The translations under genes were made by a program, and so were the position numbers. A stretch of 64,000 nucleotides of DNA from Pilatotrama ljubarskyi (Eukaryota > Basidiomycota > Agaricomycetes > Polyporales > Polyporaceae), in NCBI GenBank assembly GCA_022385805.1, contig MU277681.1, forward strand, positions 320,160 through 384,159, in the 5' to 3' direction. This document shows positions 1 through 12,190 of this stretch, one piece after another; the stretch's first letter is position 1; each line of letters starts with the position of its first letter. The notes under the pieces were generated by a model. That model was not told the DNA's origin and ran no database searches. It saw only the letters and a list, made by a program, of their open reading frames with translations.

Positions 1-3000
1 CGGATATTACTGCCGTCATAGTCGAGTAGTTCTGCATCCCTCGACACCGCTGTGACCCGCAGTCAGCATGATGCCTCGAGCCGGAAGCCCAAGGTTGGAA
101 CTCACATCGGCCAAGTTAATGAAATGCTTAACCACCCGCGCCCGCTTCTGCGAATCTTCCTTGGAAAGAACGGACTCCGCCACCCAGTTGGCAATCTAAC
201 CACGGTTGTCAGCTGCCCGCGCCCTTGACATGCTGTATCGCTGTATCGTAATACTCACCCTGTTGCTCAGCTGGATGATCGTGGTAATGTTGTCCGCAGT
301 CTTCCCAGGCTTCGCTTCTCGCGAGCGTTGCAAACACTCCATAGGTCTGATTTTCTTATACAGCGCGGCCTCCATGAGCGTGAGCTGTCGCGCGAGCTCC
401 AACGGGTCGATGTCGAGCAGCTTGACCTTCTTGCTGTTCTTGGGCAAGATCGGTGCTGGCGGTGTGATCGGGACTGTATTCGTCGTCTTGATTGGCATGT
501 CGCCACCACGTTGCTGTGGAAGGGCCTGTCAGAATATGACATGCAAGCTTGAGCATACTGTCAACTCACAGCTCGCTCGATGAGGATAAGGAGCTGCTTC
601 GCGGCAGCGAAAGTGACGACTTCCTCGTTGGAGGCGAACTCCTTCATGCGTCCGAGGATGTACATGTCCTCCTTCTCGAGGATGTCGTCATCGGTTACCA
701 TCGTCCGGAACGTGTTCAATACACTGCAGCGTGCATGAGCTAATCTCATTTCGCCGGGAAAAGGAACAAGAACTTACCGCATTCGAATGACCTGCTGCTT
801 AAGCCGCGTCCACTCCTCCAACTCATGTGGCTTCAACCCGGATGGCGGTTGGATCCAAAACCGCTTAGTAAGGAGCTCGAACAGCTCATCGACGGTCATG
901 AACGACTTGAACGTCATCAAGAAGTTCTTGTTGAACGCAGTATCTGTCATGACGAGTGTAAGCATCCAAACAAGCTCTTTCTGACATAAACGCTGTACGT
1001 ACGCGCAACCTCGTGAGCCGTCAATCGCTCAACAAGCGCGGACGCAGTGCCTGCGCGCACGCTTCCATCGGGATCGATAAGAATCTCGGACTGGTCGTAG
1101 GTGGACCGCAGGTACCACGGCTTCTGGTCCGCGTTCAGCCTGTCGATGTAGTCGCGCGGCGTCTCCGGCCCGAGGATCTTCATGAGCTTGTTGCCTGCGC
1201 CTCCGCGTGGTGGAGACTTGCTCATGATTGCAGCTGCAGCGTATTCCTGTCAGTGCCAACTCAGAAACAAGGCAGAGCACGAGAGGAGCCGTACGATCTT
1301 CCTCATCCACGTATGGGGCTACATCGTCATCGAGAGGTTCGTCCGGACCCATATCGAGTGAGGACGAGTTGACAAACGTGCCGTCGACGGTCGAATCGTT
1401 GTTGGACCATGTCGGCGTCTCCGGCTCACTGAGGCTGTCTGAGCGCGAGCGATCCGACATGTCCAGTGACGACTGCGACGGCTGCGAAGCGTTGTTGTAC
1501 AGGGTCGATGATGACGACGTGCCGAGGGTCTCCGCGGTAGACGTGAGTGTGCGCATGCCCGGGCGGCTGAAAGCGAGCGCCATGTCGACGAACTCGTCGT
1601 CCCCCTCGCCATTCGGCAGGTCCGCGAGGCGCGACGTGAGCGCCGCAATGGACGCGTCGGCCATGTTGATCCGCGAGCTCCGCCATTCGATGGAATTGCG
1701 GTAGTCGCCTTGGCTGATCGATGCCTGGTCGTGGCCCGTCGCGAGGAGCTGCTCGAGTGTCTGCGCGATCAGCACAGAATTTGAACGCACGACGGGCGCG
1801 GTGCTCTCAATCAGCGTCAGGTTGTGATTCTGCTCCTTCGCGCTAAGCAGCTCGGGGCGCGCGAGACTCTGGACCGCCATGAAGATGCCCATACCGTCGT
1901 CGTAGAGTGCCTGCGCCGCTGCCTCCAGCGTCCGGACGAGCACGCGCGCCTTCTCGACCGTTTGCATGTACTGCGGAGACGTCGATGGCAAGCCTGACTC
2001 GGGGCGGATGCCATCGATGTCCACATGCTGCATGACGTTGATCTCCCCGAGCAAACGAAGCAGGTACGAAAGGTACGCCGCGGCACCCTGTCCTTCGGCT
2101 GATACACGGTCTGAGGATCCCCAACGAATCGGTCAATTACTGAACGGTAAACGACCGGCACCGCACGTACCTGGGTGGCTGTCCAGATATTTGAGTGAGA
2201 TCACAAGCGCTCCCAGCCTCGCCTCCAGCGCCTTCAAGCCGCCCTTGAACTCGATGACGCTGTCGTCGCTGAGCACCCACTGTGGGACGTCCGCGCCGTC
2301 CTCTGCAGCGACATAACCGAACCCACGCCAGTCCCCACCGACACCAGCTCCAGGGAGCCCCAGGCCGACGTTAGCGGTGGAGAACACGCCATGCAAGCGT
2401 TTCGTGCCTGAGCTAGACAAGGAGTTGGACAGGTTGTGCTGTTCCTGGAAGAACTGCACCTCCTGAACAAAAGCCACGACAGCACGCTCGAGTTCGGCGA
2501 CGTCGGCCTCCATTCGGTTGGGTTTATCGGAGATAGAAAGGCTCGGGTCGTACTGCATCGCCAAAGCTGACAGAACGAGCTTTGAGAGGGTACCGGCCAC
2601 CTTGCGATGGGCAGCCTTCAGGTGGGCCTGGAGTGTCTGGCCAGACGTCGCGAGGCGGGGGTCGCGTGGGTCGCGGGGGTAGAGATGGCTAGCGACATGG
2701 CCGCTAGGAGTAGCAGTCACATATAGGAGATTGCGCACCGCCGCGACAACCTTCAAAACGAACTGATCAACTTCGCGAAACTGTTCCGCACGACGAGGCC
2801 CCGCGGAGGTTTTGAGGTATCGCAGAAGTGCCGTGATCGCCTCGCCAACCTGGCTGGACAGTTCGGCAGCGGATTCGGGGGCACGGGGAGACAAGGTTTC
2901 CTGCAGCGCCTTTGCAGATTCCTCGGCCGCTGTTAGCTCGAAAGAGGCAGATGCTTGAGGTTGCGAACGAGAAGATGATACACTGGGAGCGGTCTCGACG

Positions 3001-4166
3001 CGAGCAACACCGTTACCATTGGCCTTCTTCGTGCTCGCCGAAGACTCCGAGCGATCGCGCCCTGAGGGATAGACTTCGGAATCGTCTGAGTATATGCTCA
3101 GACGATCGGCTGTGCTATCACTGCGCTCGCGCGTACGTGAAACGGAGGATCCGGATCGCAACCGGCCGACACCGTTTGAGAGATCGCGCCTGTTCGCTCC
3201 GTTGGTATGAGGAATAGAGGACGTGGATACCGCAGGAGAGTCCCTCGCCACAGGTGCCCGAGTCGGTACCTCCTCGGTGTATGGTTGGGAGGCGCCCGAA
3301 TCGGGCAGAGTCCACGAGACTTGACCGTTCAGCTTGTTCACGTAGTAGTAGGACATGCCATCGTCCGCAAGACGTTTTGCCCATGGTTCCGGCGTCCTCG
3401 TTCGCTTGGGGATACCGAAGCCGGCGCCGTCCAAACCGCTGCCATTGACCGCTGCGGCACCGAATGGTGCAGTAGGAGCCGCACGAGACGAAGCGTGAGG
3501 CGACAGAGCTACCACCTCCGGCTCTGCGTCTTCGTCCACTTCTTGCGGTAGATCGCTGGACTGCTGTCCGGTCTGCGTGTTGACGTAAAATATCTGCGAA
3601 GTCGCAGTCAGTAAAGGCGCAGGAAAATGCGGAGAGGTGTCTCGTACTCGGCCGTCTGGGGTGACTCGAGGTACCCAAAAATCACTAGGCTTGGTTCCCG
3701 AGGAGCGAGCAGCAGTGCCATTGACGTAGGTCTCTGCGCGCTGCGTCTGATGGGAATAGTCGCCATTTCCGTTCAACCAGTCTCCGTCGGCGTCGGACTG
3801 TGATAGGGCTTGAGACATCGTCTGCGCCATGTCCACCACAGAGTCGTCCGGCAGGGATGTCTGGCTTTGAGGGTACTCGATGCCATTGAGGGCGGCATCG
3901 GCCTCCTGCTCGGAGATGACGGTCACGTAGTTGGACGGAAACCATCCACGCTCGTCGTTGAGGAGACCATCCCACCAGCCGGACTCGAGACGGGTGAGAA
4001 CCTCGATGATGTCGCCTCTGCGAAAAGAGAGGGAAGAGGAGTCGTTTGTCTGGTAATCGTATAGAGCACGGCAGAAGAAGGTCGGGATGTACTGCTCCTC
4101 GGTCTGAGCCTGGGACTGGTCGACAGAGTAGGTCATGGTAGCACTTGGATGCTGAGAGTCGTACAT
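1..4166 (-). CDS. Ras guanine-nucleotide exchange factor (CDC25/STE6 type), 3' part beyond the window
   Basis: This protein activates Ras by GDP/GTP exchange at the plasma membrane, upstream of the fungal cAMP pathway. The ATG at 4164-4166 opens a long exon. In order it encodes an SH3 domain at about residues 30-85 (ALYDY, GWW, SNYV), two WW-like segments (about residues 165-205 and 260-295), a long Ser-rich linker, a helical middle region, the RasGEF N-terminal module (FLMTFKSFMTVDELFELL, near 870-960), and the start of the catalytic CDC25 domain (IDPLELARQLTLME, near 360-420). The catalytic domain runs off the left edge, so the gene is partial. SH3 plus RasGEF-N plus CDC25 domain is the usual fungal Cdc25 layout; WW segments in the same chain are a less familiar addition. 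A stop-free 54-nt intron (3594-3647) splits the first WW. The second canonical Trp of that WW is absent. Identity is confident; interior exon borders are approximate. Confidence 0.88.
3594..3647 (-). other. 54-nt stop-free intron inside the first WW segment of the RasGEF
   Basis: On the minus strand it starts GTACGAG and ends TTCGCAG. It is a multiple of three with no stop. Removal joins PDGR to IFYVN, giving normal WW spacing; retention would insert 18 residues into the beta-sheet. The intron call rests on that spacing. Confidence 0.8.
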
Positions 4167-4530
4167 GCTGGTCGCCTGCGTCGCATGCGACTACGGGCCC
4201 GGCGGGGGGAGGGCAGGAGAGCGGGAAGAGGGCGGGGGATGGTGGTCGGGATGGGATGCGAAGGGCGTAGTCAGGATTGCAGCGGAAGACATCCACCGCC
4301 TCCCACGTGGTCGCCGATTGCCAGAACCGTTCTCGGAGTCTCAGGCGCGCAGCCGGCCTCTTCTAGCGCACTCGCCCTCGTCGCACGCCGCAGCCTCGAC
4401 CTCCTCTGCCCCGTCCAGCTCAGCGATGCTATCGTCGACCAGACTCGGTGGGAACGCATCGCTGTAGACTACAGAGAGTCAGTGCTTTCCAGCTCCTAAC
4501 GACTCTCCCACTCACAGCACCTTAGATGCA
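4167..4530. promoter_or_regulatory. Shared divergent promoter between the RasGEF and EXO5 genes
   Basis: These 364 bases separate two ATGs that point away from each other, so both promoters and 5' UTRs must lie here or overlap the neighbours. The stretch has purine-rich G tracts on the RasGEF side (about 4200-4260). No TATA box is evident. Divergent placement is seen directly; shared regulation is inference. Confidence 0.5.
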
Positions 4531-7182
4531 ATGCCTGACGCGGACGAATACGACGAATTTTATTCTCCCATCGACCCCCACGACTTGGTAGGCATCGAAG
4601 CAGCGGCAGTCGCTGCTCACGCACTCCGTGAAGCTACACTTTCAACACCAGTACAACAATCCAGCCAAGAATCTCAGCCAGAGCCACCCCCGTCTGACGA
4701 GTTCGACTCGTATGATTTCTCCGAATTTACGGCAGAGGACTTTGAGCGCATCGACGCGTTTGTTCTCGCACGAACTGAAAGCATGCAACCCACACCGATC
4801 CCACCTTCACCGATTAAGCAACCGAGAGAGCGCAGCGGAAGCAATGGCGGCAGCGGAAGAGCCGGCCAGAACGGAGGTCCCAAAGTTGAGATTGCCTTGG
4901 AGGGCGCTCCTAAAGCTAATTCTCGTCGCCTTGTCAAGGGATCGAGTCGCCGCACTCCGTTTCAACAATTCCGGCAATGGAATAGAGTGCTCTCAGTGAC
5001 AGACCTCGTGGGTCCCTCGTGGTCCGTCTGTCTCAACATTCCGACCCTGTGCGCTGTTCATGAGGCTCTATCCAGGTGTGAGGTGCAGTTTGACTATGGC
5101 TTGCGCCAGAAGCGCTACAAGAAGTTGGAAGATCGCCCTTCTTCATTCGTCACTGCAGAAGGGAAGACTATCACGGTCGTTGAGAATGTTGCAGCCCAGA
5201 ACGACCGCACCGTCACGCGTGGAAAGGTCAGTCGCCTCACACTAGCGTTAGGAGCGATTCCTGACGTGTAGGTGCAGTCCGTGCATAAAGTGCTGGAACG
5301 TGAAGTGCAGCCTGAAGCTGTTGCCGTCGAAATTAGCACCGCGGAAGAACGGTGGGCGCTGAGGTACTGATAAAAATCTGCTTGATTGGCTGAGAGAGTG
5401 ACGCTCACAATGCTGAAGATTAATCAACATGCTCGCATCGTTCCAGGCTCTGATCGAGTTAGGTTATTGTGTAAATACTCAAATCGCCTCTACGCAGCTG
5501 CGTTGTCGCTGATGCATCGCAATTCAGAGAGAGATGCCTGTGTTCGGTGCCGTGCACGGTCAAGTCGTCACTGGAATCATAGTACGTCTTGTATCCGACG
5601 AGTGGACCTCTCATCAACCCCCTCCAGGACGAGATTGCACGCAGACCAGTCTATGAAGAGTCAACATCGCAACCCGATGGTCAGACGGCCAACACCAATG
5701 GCCCAAACAAACGTGCAGCACCCCACAGTACGCCATCAACGCCCTTCAAGCCCTCCTCCAAGAAGCACAAACCTTCTGAACCCACCGACCAGCCCCCAAT
5801 TACCGCCTTCTTCTCTCCGGGAAAGCGCGCTCCGACACCGGTTGAGCCACCGCCCCCGAGGTTCACCCTTCACCTCTCGGACACAAAGACGCGCATACGG
5901 CCTACGCTGCCCCCAGACGAGGACACCTTCGCGTCCCGCGTACAGCTCATGCTGTACCATCGTCTCCTCAGTAATCTCCTTTCAGCCGCCGTGCCAAGCA
6001 TACCTGCTTCCCAGCCGCTAGACTTTGCTGCCCTTTGGCAGCAGGTAGACGTCAATCCATCACGCCGCTTCTCGGAGAAGTTCCTGATTCAAGCAGGGCT
6101 CGCACACTCCTCAGCTAGCCAGGCGGACGACGCAGAAGCTACTCTTGGCCTCCACATAGCTGGAGTCACATGCCTGAACGAACTCACCGCTGCTTGGAAA
6201 CACGCCGTCGAAGCGCTACACATAGCCGCGGTAGACCGGACACTGACTCTCGTATATCGTAGCCAGCCCAGCCGCAAGCGGCGGAACGAGACAATCTCAG
6301 AAGTCTCGAGGGGCGCTGTTGCTGAGCTCAATCCGCAGGAGGCGCAGGACCTGGCAGCGGCGGTCCAGGCGAGCGTCAGCGACCTGCAGGGCGGGACCGG
6401 AGGGGACGACGACCTCGCGCGTGCGATTTTCGAGAGCCTGAAGGACTCGCTCCGCTCTGGCAAGGCTGCAGAAGGGGACTTGGGCGTCCTGACGCATCCG
6501 TTTGGTGTTCCGATATCGGAGGCTCCGGGGTCCACGACTTTGGAGAGCACCGGCACGCGGCAGTACTCAGACAGGCCGACGTCGGCGCCGGGCGCACTTG
6601 CCTATGATCCCCAGCTCGCGTTTGCGCTGCAGCAGTCGCTCTTGCCTCGAATTGAGGAGTCTGCTGCGGTGAAGGAGGTCATTGCGGATGATGCCGCATC
6701 CTCAGACCGGTCTGACGCCAAAGAGGCTACCCTCGATGCAATGACTGAAGACAGCACGCCCATATCGGAAGGTACTCCCTTGGCTGGAGAAGCAGAGCCC
6801 ATAGAAGGAGCGAAGACCGCGCCCGCTTCTCCCTCGCACTCAGACGAGCTCGTGGAAGCACGCGAAACGATGACCGTTGCCGAACTCGACGTCGAGGCGC
6901 GAATCCTCGGCAGGAAGGAGTTCCAGCTCGACGACGCGCTCCTTGATCGCTATCTGATTCGTGTCTTGTCGTGGTGGCATGGCGAGCGGCCGCCAGAGGG
7001 TGTTAGCGTCGAGCTCACACGCCGCTGCGTGTAAGTACCTGCTCGTCTGTTGGTTGACCACCACTGATGGTTGATGGTCCACCTTCAGGACGTGCGAGTA
7101 TCGAGAAGGCTGCGAGTGGAGGGAGAAGAAGGCTCTGGAGGCAATCCAGAGGTACCATGAGGGCTCCCAGAACAGCCAATAG
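4531..7182 (+). CDS. EXO5: Exonuclease V (EXO5/DEM1 family), Fe-S single-strand DNA nuclease
   Basis: EXO5 enzymes degrade single-stranded DNA. Yeast Exo5 is needed for mitochondrial genome maintenance; the human protein acts in nuclear repair. The ATG at 4531 starts an acidic, disordered N-terminus of about 130 residues. The family signature SWCEVQFDYGL is restored when a 54-nt intron (5022-5075) is removed; it carries the first Fe-S cysteine. The nuclease-core lysine lies in DTKTRIRP (about 5880). The last three cluster cysteines are in CVTCEYREGC, formed across the final intron (7033 to about 7088), and the stop is TAG 7180-7182. There are at least five exons. A long acidic, Ser/Thr-rich insert (about 6300-6850) lies between the core and the cluster. 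It shares a 364-base divergent promoter region with the RasGEF gene. The family is certain; whether it works in mitochondria or the nucleus cannot be told. Confidence 0.9.
5022..5075 (+). other. 54-nt stop-free intron inside EXO5
   Basis: GT...AG boundaries, length divisible by three, and no in-frame stop. An ORF caller would read it as 18 extra residues. Removing it joins TCG TG to G TGT GAG and recreates the conserved Trp-Cys of the EXO5 signature, which is the evidence that it is an intron. Confidence 0.85.
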
Positions 7183-7404
7183 CCCGCCACAACGTGGTTG
7201 TGAACCTTTGAACGGTTGGTTACCATGGAACATGTTTGGTTGTACTTTGGTCTGCTTGTATGCTATGCTCTGTAACTGCTGAGTACATCTCTTGCCTGAC
7301 TTCAGAATCGTCAATTTGCTCTCTTAGTGGCGCTTCCTGTAGCCAATATACATGCGGTCGTTCTGTACTTCTTCTATCGCTACATGTACCATCCATCCTA
7401 CACA

Positions 7405-10400
7405 TCACCGCTTCAGCGTCCGCTGCTTCTCCGCAAACTCGACGATCTTGCGGTCTACGAACATGCCCTTCCGCTCGCGGACGGCGTCCATGTACGACTT
7501 CGCCAGATTGACGCGATCGGCCTTCTCGCCGAGGTCCTCGAGCTCCTCCTCGGTTGTCGGCACCCAGAAGGGATCTTGGTCTAGCATCTCGTATCTACCG
7601 CACGCCATCAAAATCAATATCATGCATTGTAGACTAAGCCCAGATGGACCAGGCGTCATGCTTACCCGTTAAAAATCAATTGAGGGCTTGCTGCGCCAGA
7701 AGTGCGTTTGCGGATGTCTATTGAGAAGCAGAAAGAAAAGTCGGAGCATCAGCATCGTTCGCCCCGAGAAAATAAAGATCAGACAGGAAAACCGCACCGT
7801 CGGCAAACCCGAAACTCTCAACCACTGGCAGCTTCGCCCGCACGGTGAAAAACTCTGTGCCCTCCTTCATCTCTTCCGCCACAATTTTGCCCCGGCGCTT
7901 GGCCACGACGCCATATACTTTGCCTAGCACATCAGCTGCGCAACGATCGCGTCAGAACGCCCTTTGCTCACTAGCAGGAGCGTGAACTTACTGGAAGCTT
8001 GAATGTCGCATGTGTACATGGCTAGCATCAATCGTGGCGACCAGTCCAGGAGGCCGTTCCTGCAAGCATCTCGCACCGCGGAGATAAACGAGCCCGTCAG
8101 ATGTGCCATTCTGTTGTGTGCTGAAGTGGCAATCATACTGAGCGTCCCAAAATGATACGCAGACAGAAGCCCTCGCTTACCTTGTTCCTCCTCAACGCCT
8201 TCCCGATCAAGCGTGAGGGCTTCGACGAAGTACGCCATCCCTTCGACCGGCTCGGCGCATAATGGTCCTTGGAAGGTCGCCAGCTGGAATCCTGTCTCCA
8301 AGTAGTTGTCAAACGACGCGACGAGCGGGTCCTGCTCCTTCACAGCTTCCCTCGCCTTCATCTGGGCCAGCCGCTGCTTCAGACTACCGAGTGAACGTGA
8401 GCACGTGTCAACACCGCACCCCGGCACGACTCACGAGATTGGCTTCCCAGGTCTCGAGTCGATCAAGAGGCATGAGCCCATTCTCTGAGGACCGAACGCC
8501 CAGATCTTGTCCACGATGTCCGCCCATTCCCCTCCCGCTTGGCGGCACTTTTCTTCCAGCGTCGGCCAGAACTGCTCGACCTTGACGTTGGGCTTCTTGA
8601 TGTAGTCTCCATGCACATCATAGTTTTCGTCTTCCTCCGCGGCACGGTCGTCCTCATCCGTCTTGCTCGCATCCTCACCCGCCTTGCGCTCTTGCTGCAT
8701 GCGTCGAAGGATGGCGAGGTTGTCTACGAGGAACTCGCGGATGACAGGGTGCAGCGGCACCGCTCGGATGGTAAACTTCACCAGGTCGTGCGCAGCCGCG
8801 CCATGAATGGTGCCTCGTCTGGCATTGGGGGTTTTGGGAGCGGCCATATCTGTACGGACGGTCAGACTCAACGACTACTCTGATGCGTGGTAGGTGGACC
8901 ACGTACCGACGCCTTTGACAGCGGTCTCTCGGAAAGGCACGATGGGTTTCGAGGCGTGGATCTCGATCTTTGCGAAGCGTTCTTTGAGGTCCCTAATGCA
9001 CCTCTAAACAGTTCGTCAGTGCCGGGCGAAGCCTTACGAGAAGCGCCCGCGGGACGACTCACCTCGCCGTGCAACTCTCCAGCGGTGAGGATGACATGCT
9101 CTCCCGTGTGTTGCTGGAATGTCTCTACGCAAGGATCCGCCTGGCTCAGCAACTTCAACCCACGGATGAGCTTGGGCATGTCCGCTGGATGCTCGGGCTC
9201 GAGCGCGAGACGGACAATCGGTGCGGCCTGTAAGCGCTGCAGTCAGCAAGCGGGCACACAGCAGCAAAGGTGGGATCTACTAACATATCGTATCACGCCA
9301 GCCATGTTGACCAAGCAGTCCTGCACCTCTGTAAGGTCGGAAATATCGCCAACGCCGCCCGCAGATGGCGCGCACAGGGTCGCACTACGCCACACCTTTC
9401 CCTCCAAACCGCGGATGGCAAAGACATTACCCGCGCGCACACTCTCGACCGGCACGAGCTCGCGCCCCATCATTGTGTACAGTTCCTCGACTTGGGCGGT
9501 GACGAGATGCTGCTTGTTGCGTTTGTGCGCCGGTCCCAAGGAGTGATTGTATTTGGGTAGCACGCAGACGATGGTCGTCCCCGTACGGATCGTCCCGGAG
9601 TATATGCGCGCGAAGCCGAGCAGGGTCTCATCCGCGTCCTCGCTGCTCTCCGTCTCCTCCGGCTTGTCATTGAGCTCGACCTTCTCCATGGCCTCTTCGA
9701 GCGGTACTGAGGAGGTTTCAGAAGGAGTCGGCTCGCCGGCTTGGGTGGCAGCGGCAGCAGCGCGAGCTTCTCTTGCGGCCCTTGCGCGGCTACGCATCTC
9801 CTCTACCGTGAGCGCCTTCTTCTTCTTGCCCGGTAATTCCTTCGTCGGGACGGCGAACATCTTGCTGACAAGGGCCACGACGGAAGCATCTGGGGCGTCG
9901 TTACATGAGTAGAGGTCCTCTTCCAGCTTGTTCTTCGGCTCGACCGTCGCCTCGTAGATGTCCGGGTAGAGCATCTTCGGTATGCGACTGCGCTGAGCAA
10001 CGGATGGGGGAGGGACGACGTCCACGATCGTCTGAATGACACACGTCGATAGCGGGAGCCATTGCGAGAAGATGTGCGATAGCAACTGGCGGGTGTCCTT
10101 TGACTTTTGTTCGCGCGGTGGAATCTTGAGGCCAAGCGTGGTAATGATCTTGGTGACTTTGTCGGGGTTCCTGTGGGTACCGACATGGTTGAGTGAGACC
10201 CCCGCGTTGCGTACGAAATATATTCGGACATACGGGTTTAATACTACAGCATCGTACACTGCCCAGATGTTCTCTAGCACGAACTGCACAAATAGCGGCT
10301 TCAACGAACGGCCACGTAGGTGTTTGTGGCTGATGACCCGCTTCGTCTTGGGGTCCAGGTAGAAATCGCCCCAAAGTACCGTGCGCAGGTTCGCCTCCTT

Positions 10401-11291
10401 GATGCCGAGCTTCACCGCATACATGTGGGCGAACTTGCCTATCCGGAACCCCCAGCCGTCGATGGCAGAGGCGAATATCACATTGCCGCGCTCCGGTGCG
10501 AAGTAGATGTCCTCGTCATCCTTCTCCTGATACTCGTCTTCTTCGTTAACGGTAGCGTCAACTTCCTCCGCGTGTTGGTCTTTCTTCTGGGCGAGCCGGC
10601 GTTCGCGTTCCTCTCTCCACCGGAGATCGTCTTCCATTCTCTCGCTCGCGAAGAAACTTCCCATGACTGCATTGACCTGCTCAATCAGCTGCGCCAGGTG
10701 ATGATACGCCTCTATCGGAGCCAGTTTCAGTTCAGTGATGAGGCGGTCGAATTTGTTGATGACCAGGATAGGACGGAGACGATCCTGCCATGCCTGTCGC
10801 AAGACTGTAATCGTCTATTGGGCGCCATAAGCCAAGGCAAACATGGCGACGATTGAACTCTCCGTACCTGAGTGCAGACGCCCTCGACCACGTCCACAAG
10901 CACCAAGGCGCCGTCACAAAGCCGCGAGGCTGTGGAGACTTCACTGGAAAAGTCCACATGACCGGGTGTATCTATCATATTTACGACATATGTCTTTGGA
11001 CGGGGATCTGCTATCATTGGAGATGCACAGTCAGCGGAGCAGAATGCTGGACATACCGCCCTCAGGGGTCCGTTCCATGACTTTGAAACGCAGGGAGACG
11101 GCGCTGCTTTCCATCGTGATTCCCCGCTCCTGCTCGTCTTCCCGGCTGTCCAAGTATCGTATCTTCCCTGCCATCCTGCTTGATATGATATTATTGGCAG
11201 CAAGAAGTGCGTCCATCATCGTCGTCTTGCCGTGGTCCACATGGCCGATTGTGGTCACATTCCGGACATCGAGTGCCTCAGCTGTGGCCAT
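7405..11291 (-). CDS. EFL1: EFL1/RIA1-type elongation-factor-like GTPase (60S ribosome maturation)
   Basis: EFL1 is an EF-2-like cytosolic GTPase. With SDO1/SBDS it releases the anti-association factor TIF6 (eIF6) from late pre-60S subunits. The ATG is at 11289-11291. The P-loop GHVDHGKTT appears within the first 25 residues, followed by the DTPGHVDF switch (about 10940-10965) and NKFDR (about 10745). The large acidic Ala/Glu-rich insertion in domain II (9640-9830) is typical of EFL1 and absent from EF-2. The C-terminus (7405-7580) reads [20 protein letters not shown] and then a [10 protein letters not shown] stretch, an EF-2-like tail without the diphthamide loop. At least eight short introns interrupt it. 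EF-2 itself is excluded by the insertion and the tail. The 3' end faces EXO5, 222 bases away, so the two genes converge. Confidence 0.92.
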
Positions 11292-11858
11292 GCTCGAGTA
11301 CCGCGTGCGATGCCGAACGAGAGTCTTCTTTTCCTGGGTCGTCTAGGTAGTGGGAAGGGCCTTTCTATGGAGACAAGGGTGGGGAGTCTGGCGTGGTAAG
11401 TACTTGAGTGAACAGAATCCGTGGCACTGTAGGGGTACTACAACAGTTTGCAGTGACTCTGAGACGGTGCCGGTCGGCGTCTCTCTTATAATTACGTCAT
11501 GAAGTAAGTATTCTGAATGGATTTGGCAAGTGCTTACATTGAACCCGCCTCCGAACTGCCAAGTAACGCTCGAGTGATTTATGGGAGTGTATCTACCACT
11601 ACTGTACTCACTCAAAACACAACCCGGTCGCTAGTTACGCCGTGGCTATTCTATGACCGCGTCTCAGAAGAATGCACGGGGCAAGATTTTTGCAGTATAA
11701 TCGACCCACACTGCGCTTCGTTTGAACATCGTAGCCCCGGGCGTAGCCTCAGCGGTAAGAAACTACTCTTAGTGCTCGCGACTACAAGTTCAGGCTTAGA
11801 CTCATACTTTACCGAATACTCCGTCCCGGGCGGAGCAGAGCAGCTGAGCTATAGGATA
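11292..11858. other. Intergenic stretch upstream of EFL1, with a tRNA-like motif
   Basis: No gene is supported. The EFL1 promoter should lie in the first few hundred bases. Around 11737-11790 there is a segment resembling a tRNA D-arm (TAGCCTCAGCGGTA), followed by an imperfect B-box-like AAGTTCAGG. The small plus-strand frame across this stretch has no family resemblance and ends inside the transposon repeat. Confidence 0.4.
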
Positions 11859-11890
11859 CAGTGACGGCCAAAAGTCGTGCCCCACCCCCC
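11859..11890 (+). repeat. Left terminal inverted repeat of the Tc1/mariner-like element
   Basis: Thirty-two bases starting CAGTGACGG and ending in a C-rich run. They pair with 13430-13461 in inverted orientation with two adjacent mismatches (positions 19-20, GT against AC). Confidence 0.9.
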
Positions 11891-12190
11891 TACTTTCACA
11901 GGATTGTATACAAGCCCAGGCTAGTCACACATGTGTATATGATATCTAGATTGTATACTGGGTGTTATTGATTTGCTACTGATTATTGAGGGTGTAGCTC
12001 TTAATGGAGCGCGAGAAATACGGGCGCTTATTTTAGCGCCTGCCAGCGAAGCACAGCACTCAGCCATGACCCTCAACTTAATCCACTACCATTCAGTCAC
12101 TGTACATATTGCACCTCAGAATCTTCATCCTCATCCTCTATTCTTTCTGCTCTTCACACATGGTTGCTCTATCCTGCCTTAAACGTGCCA

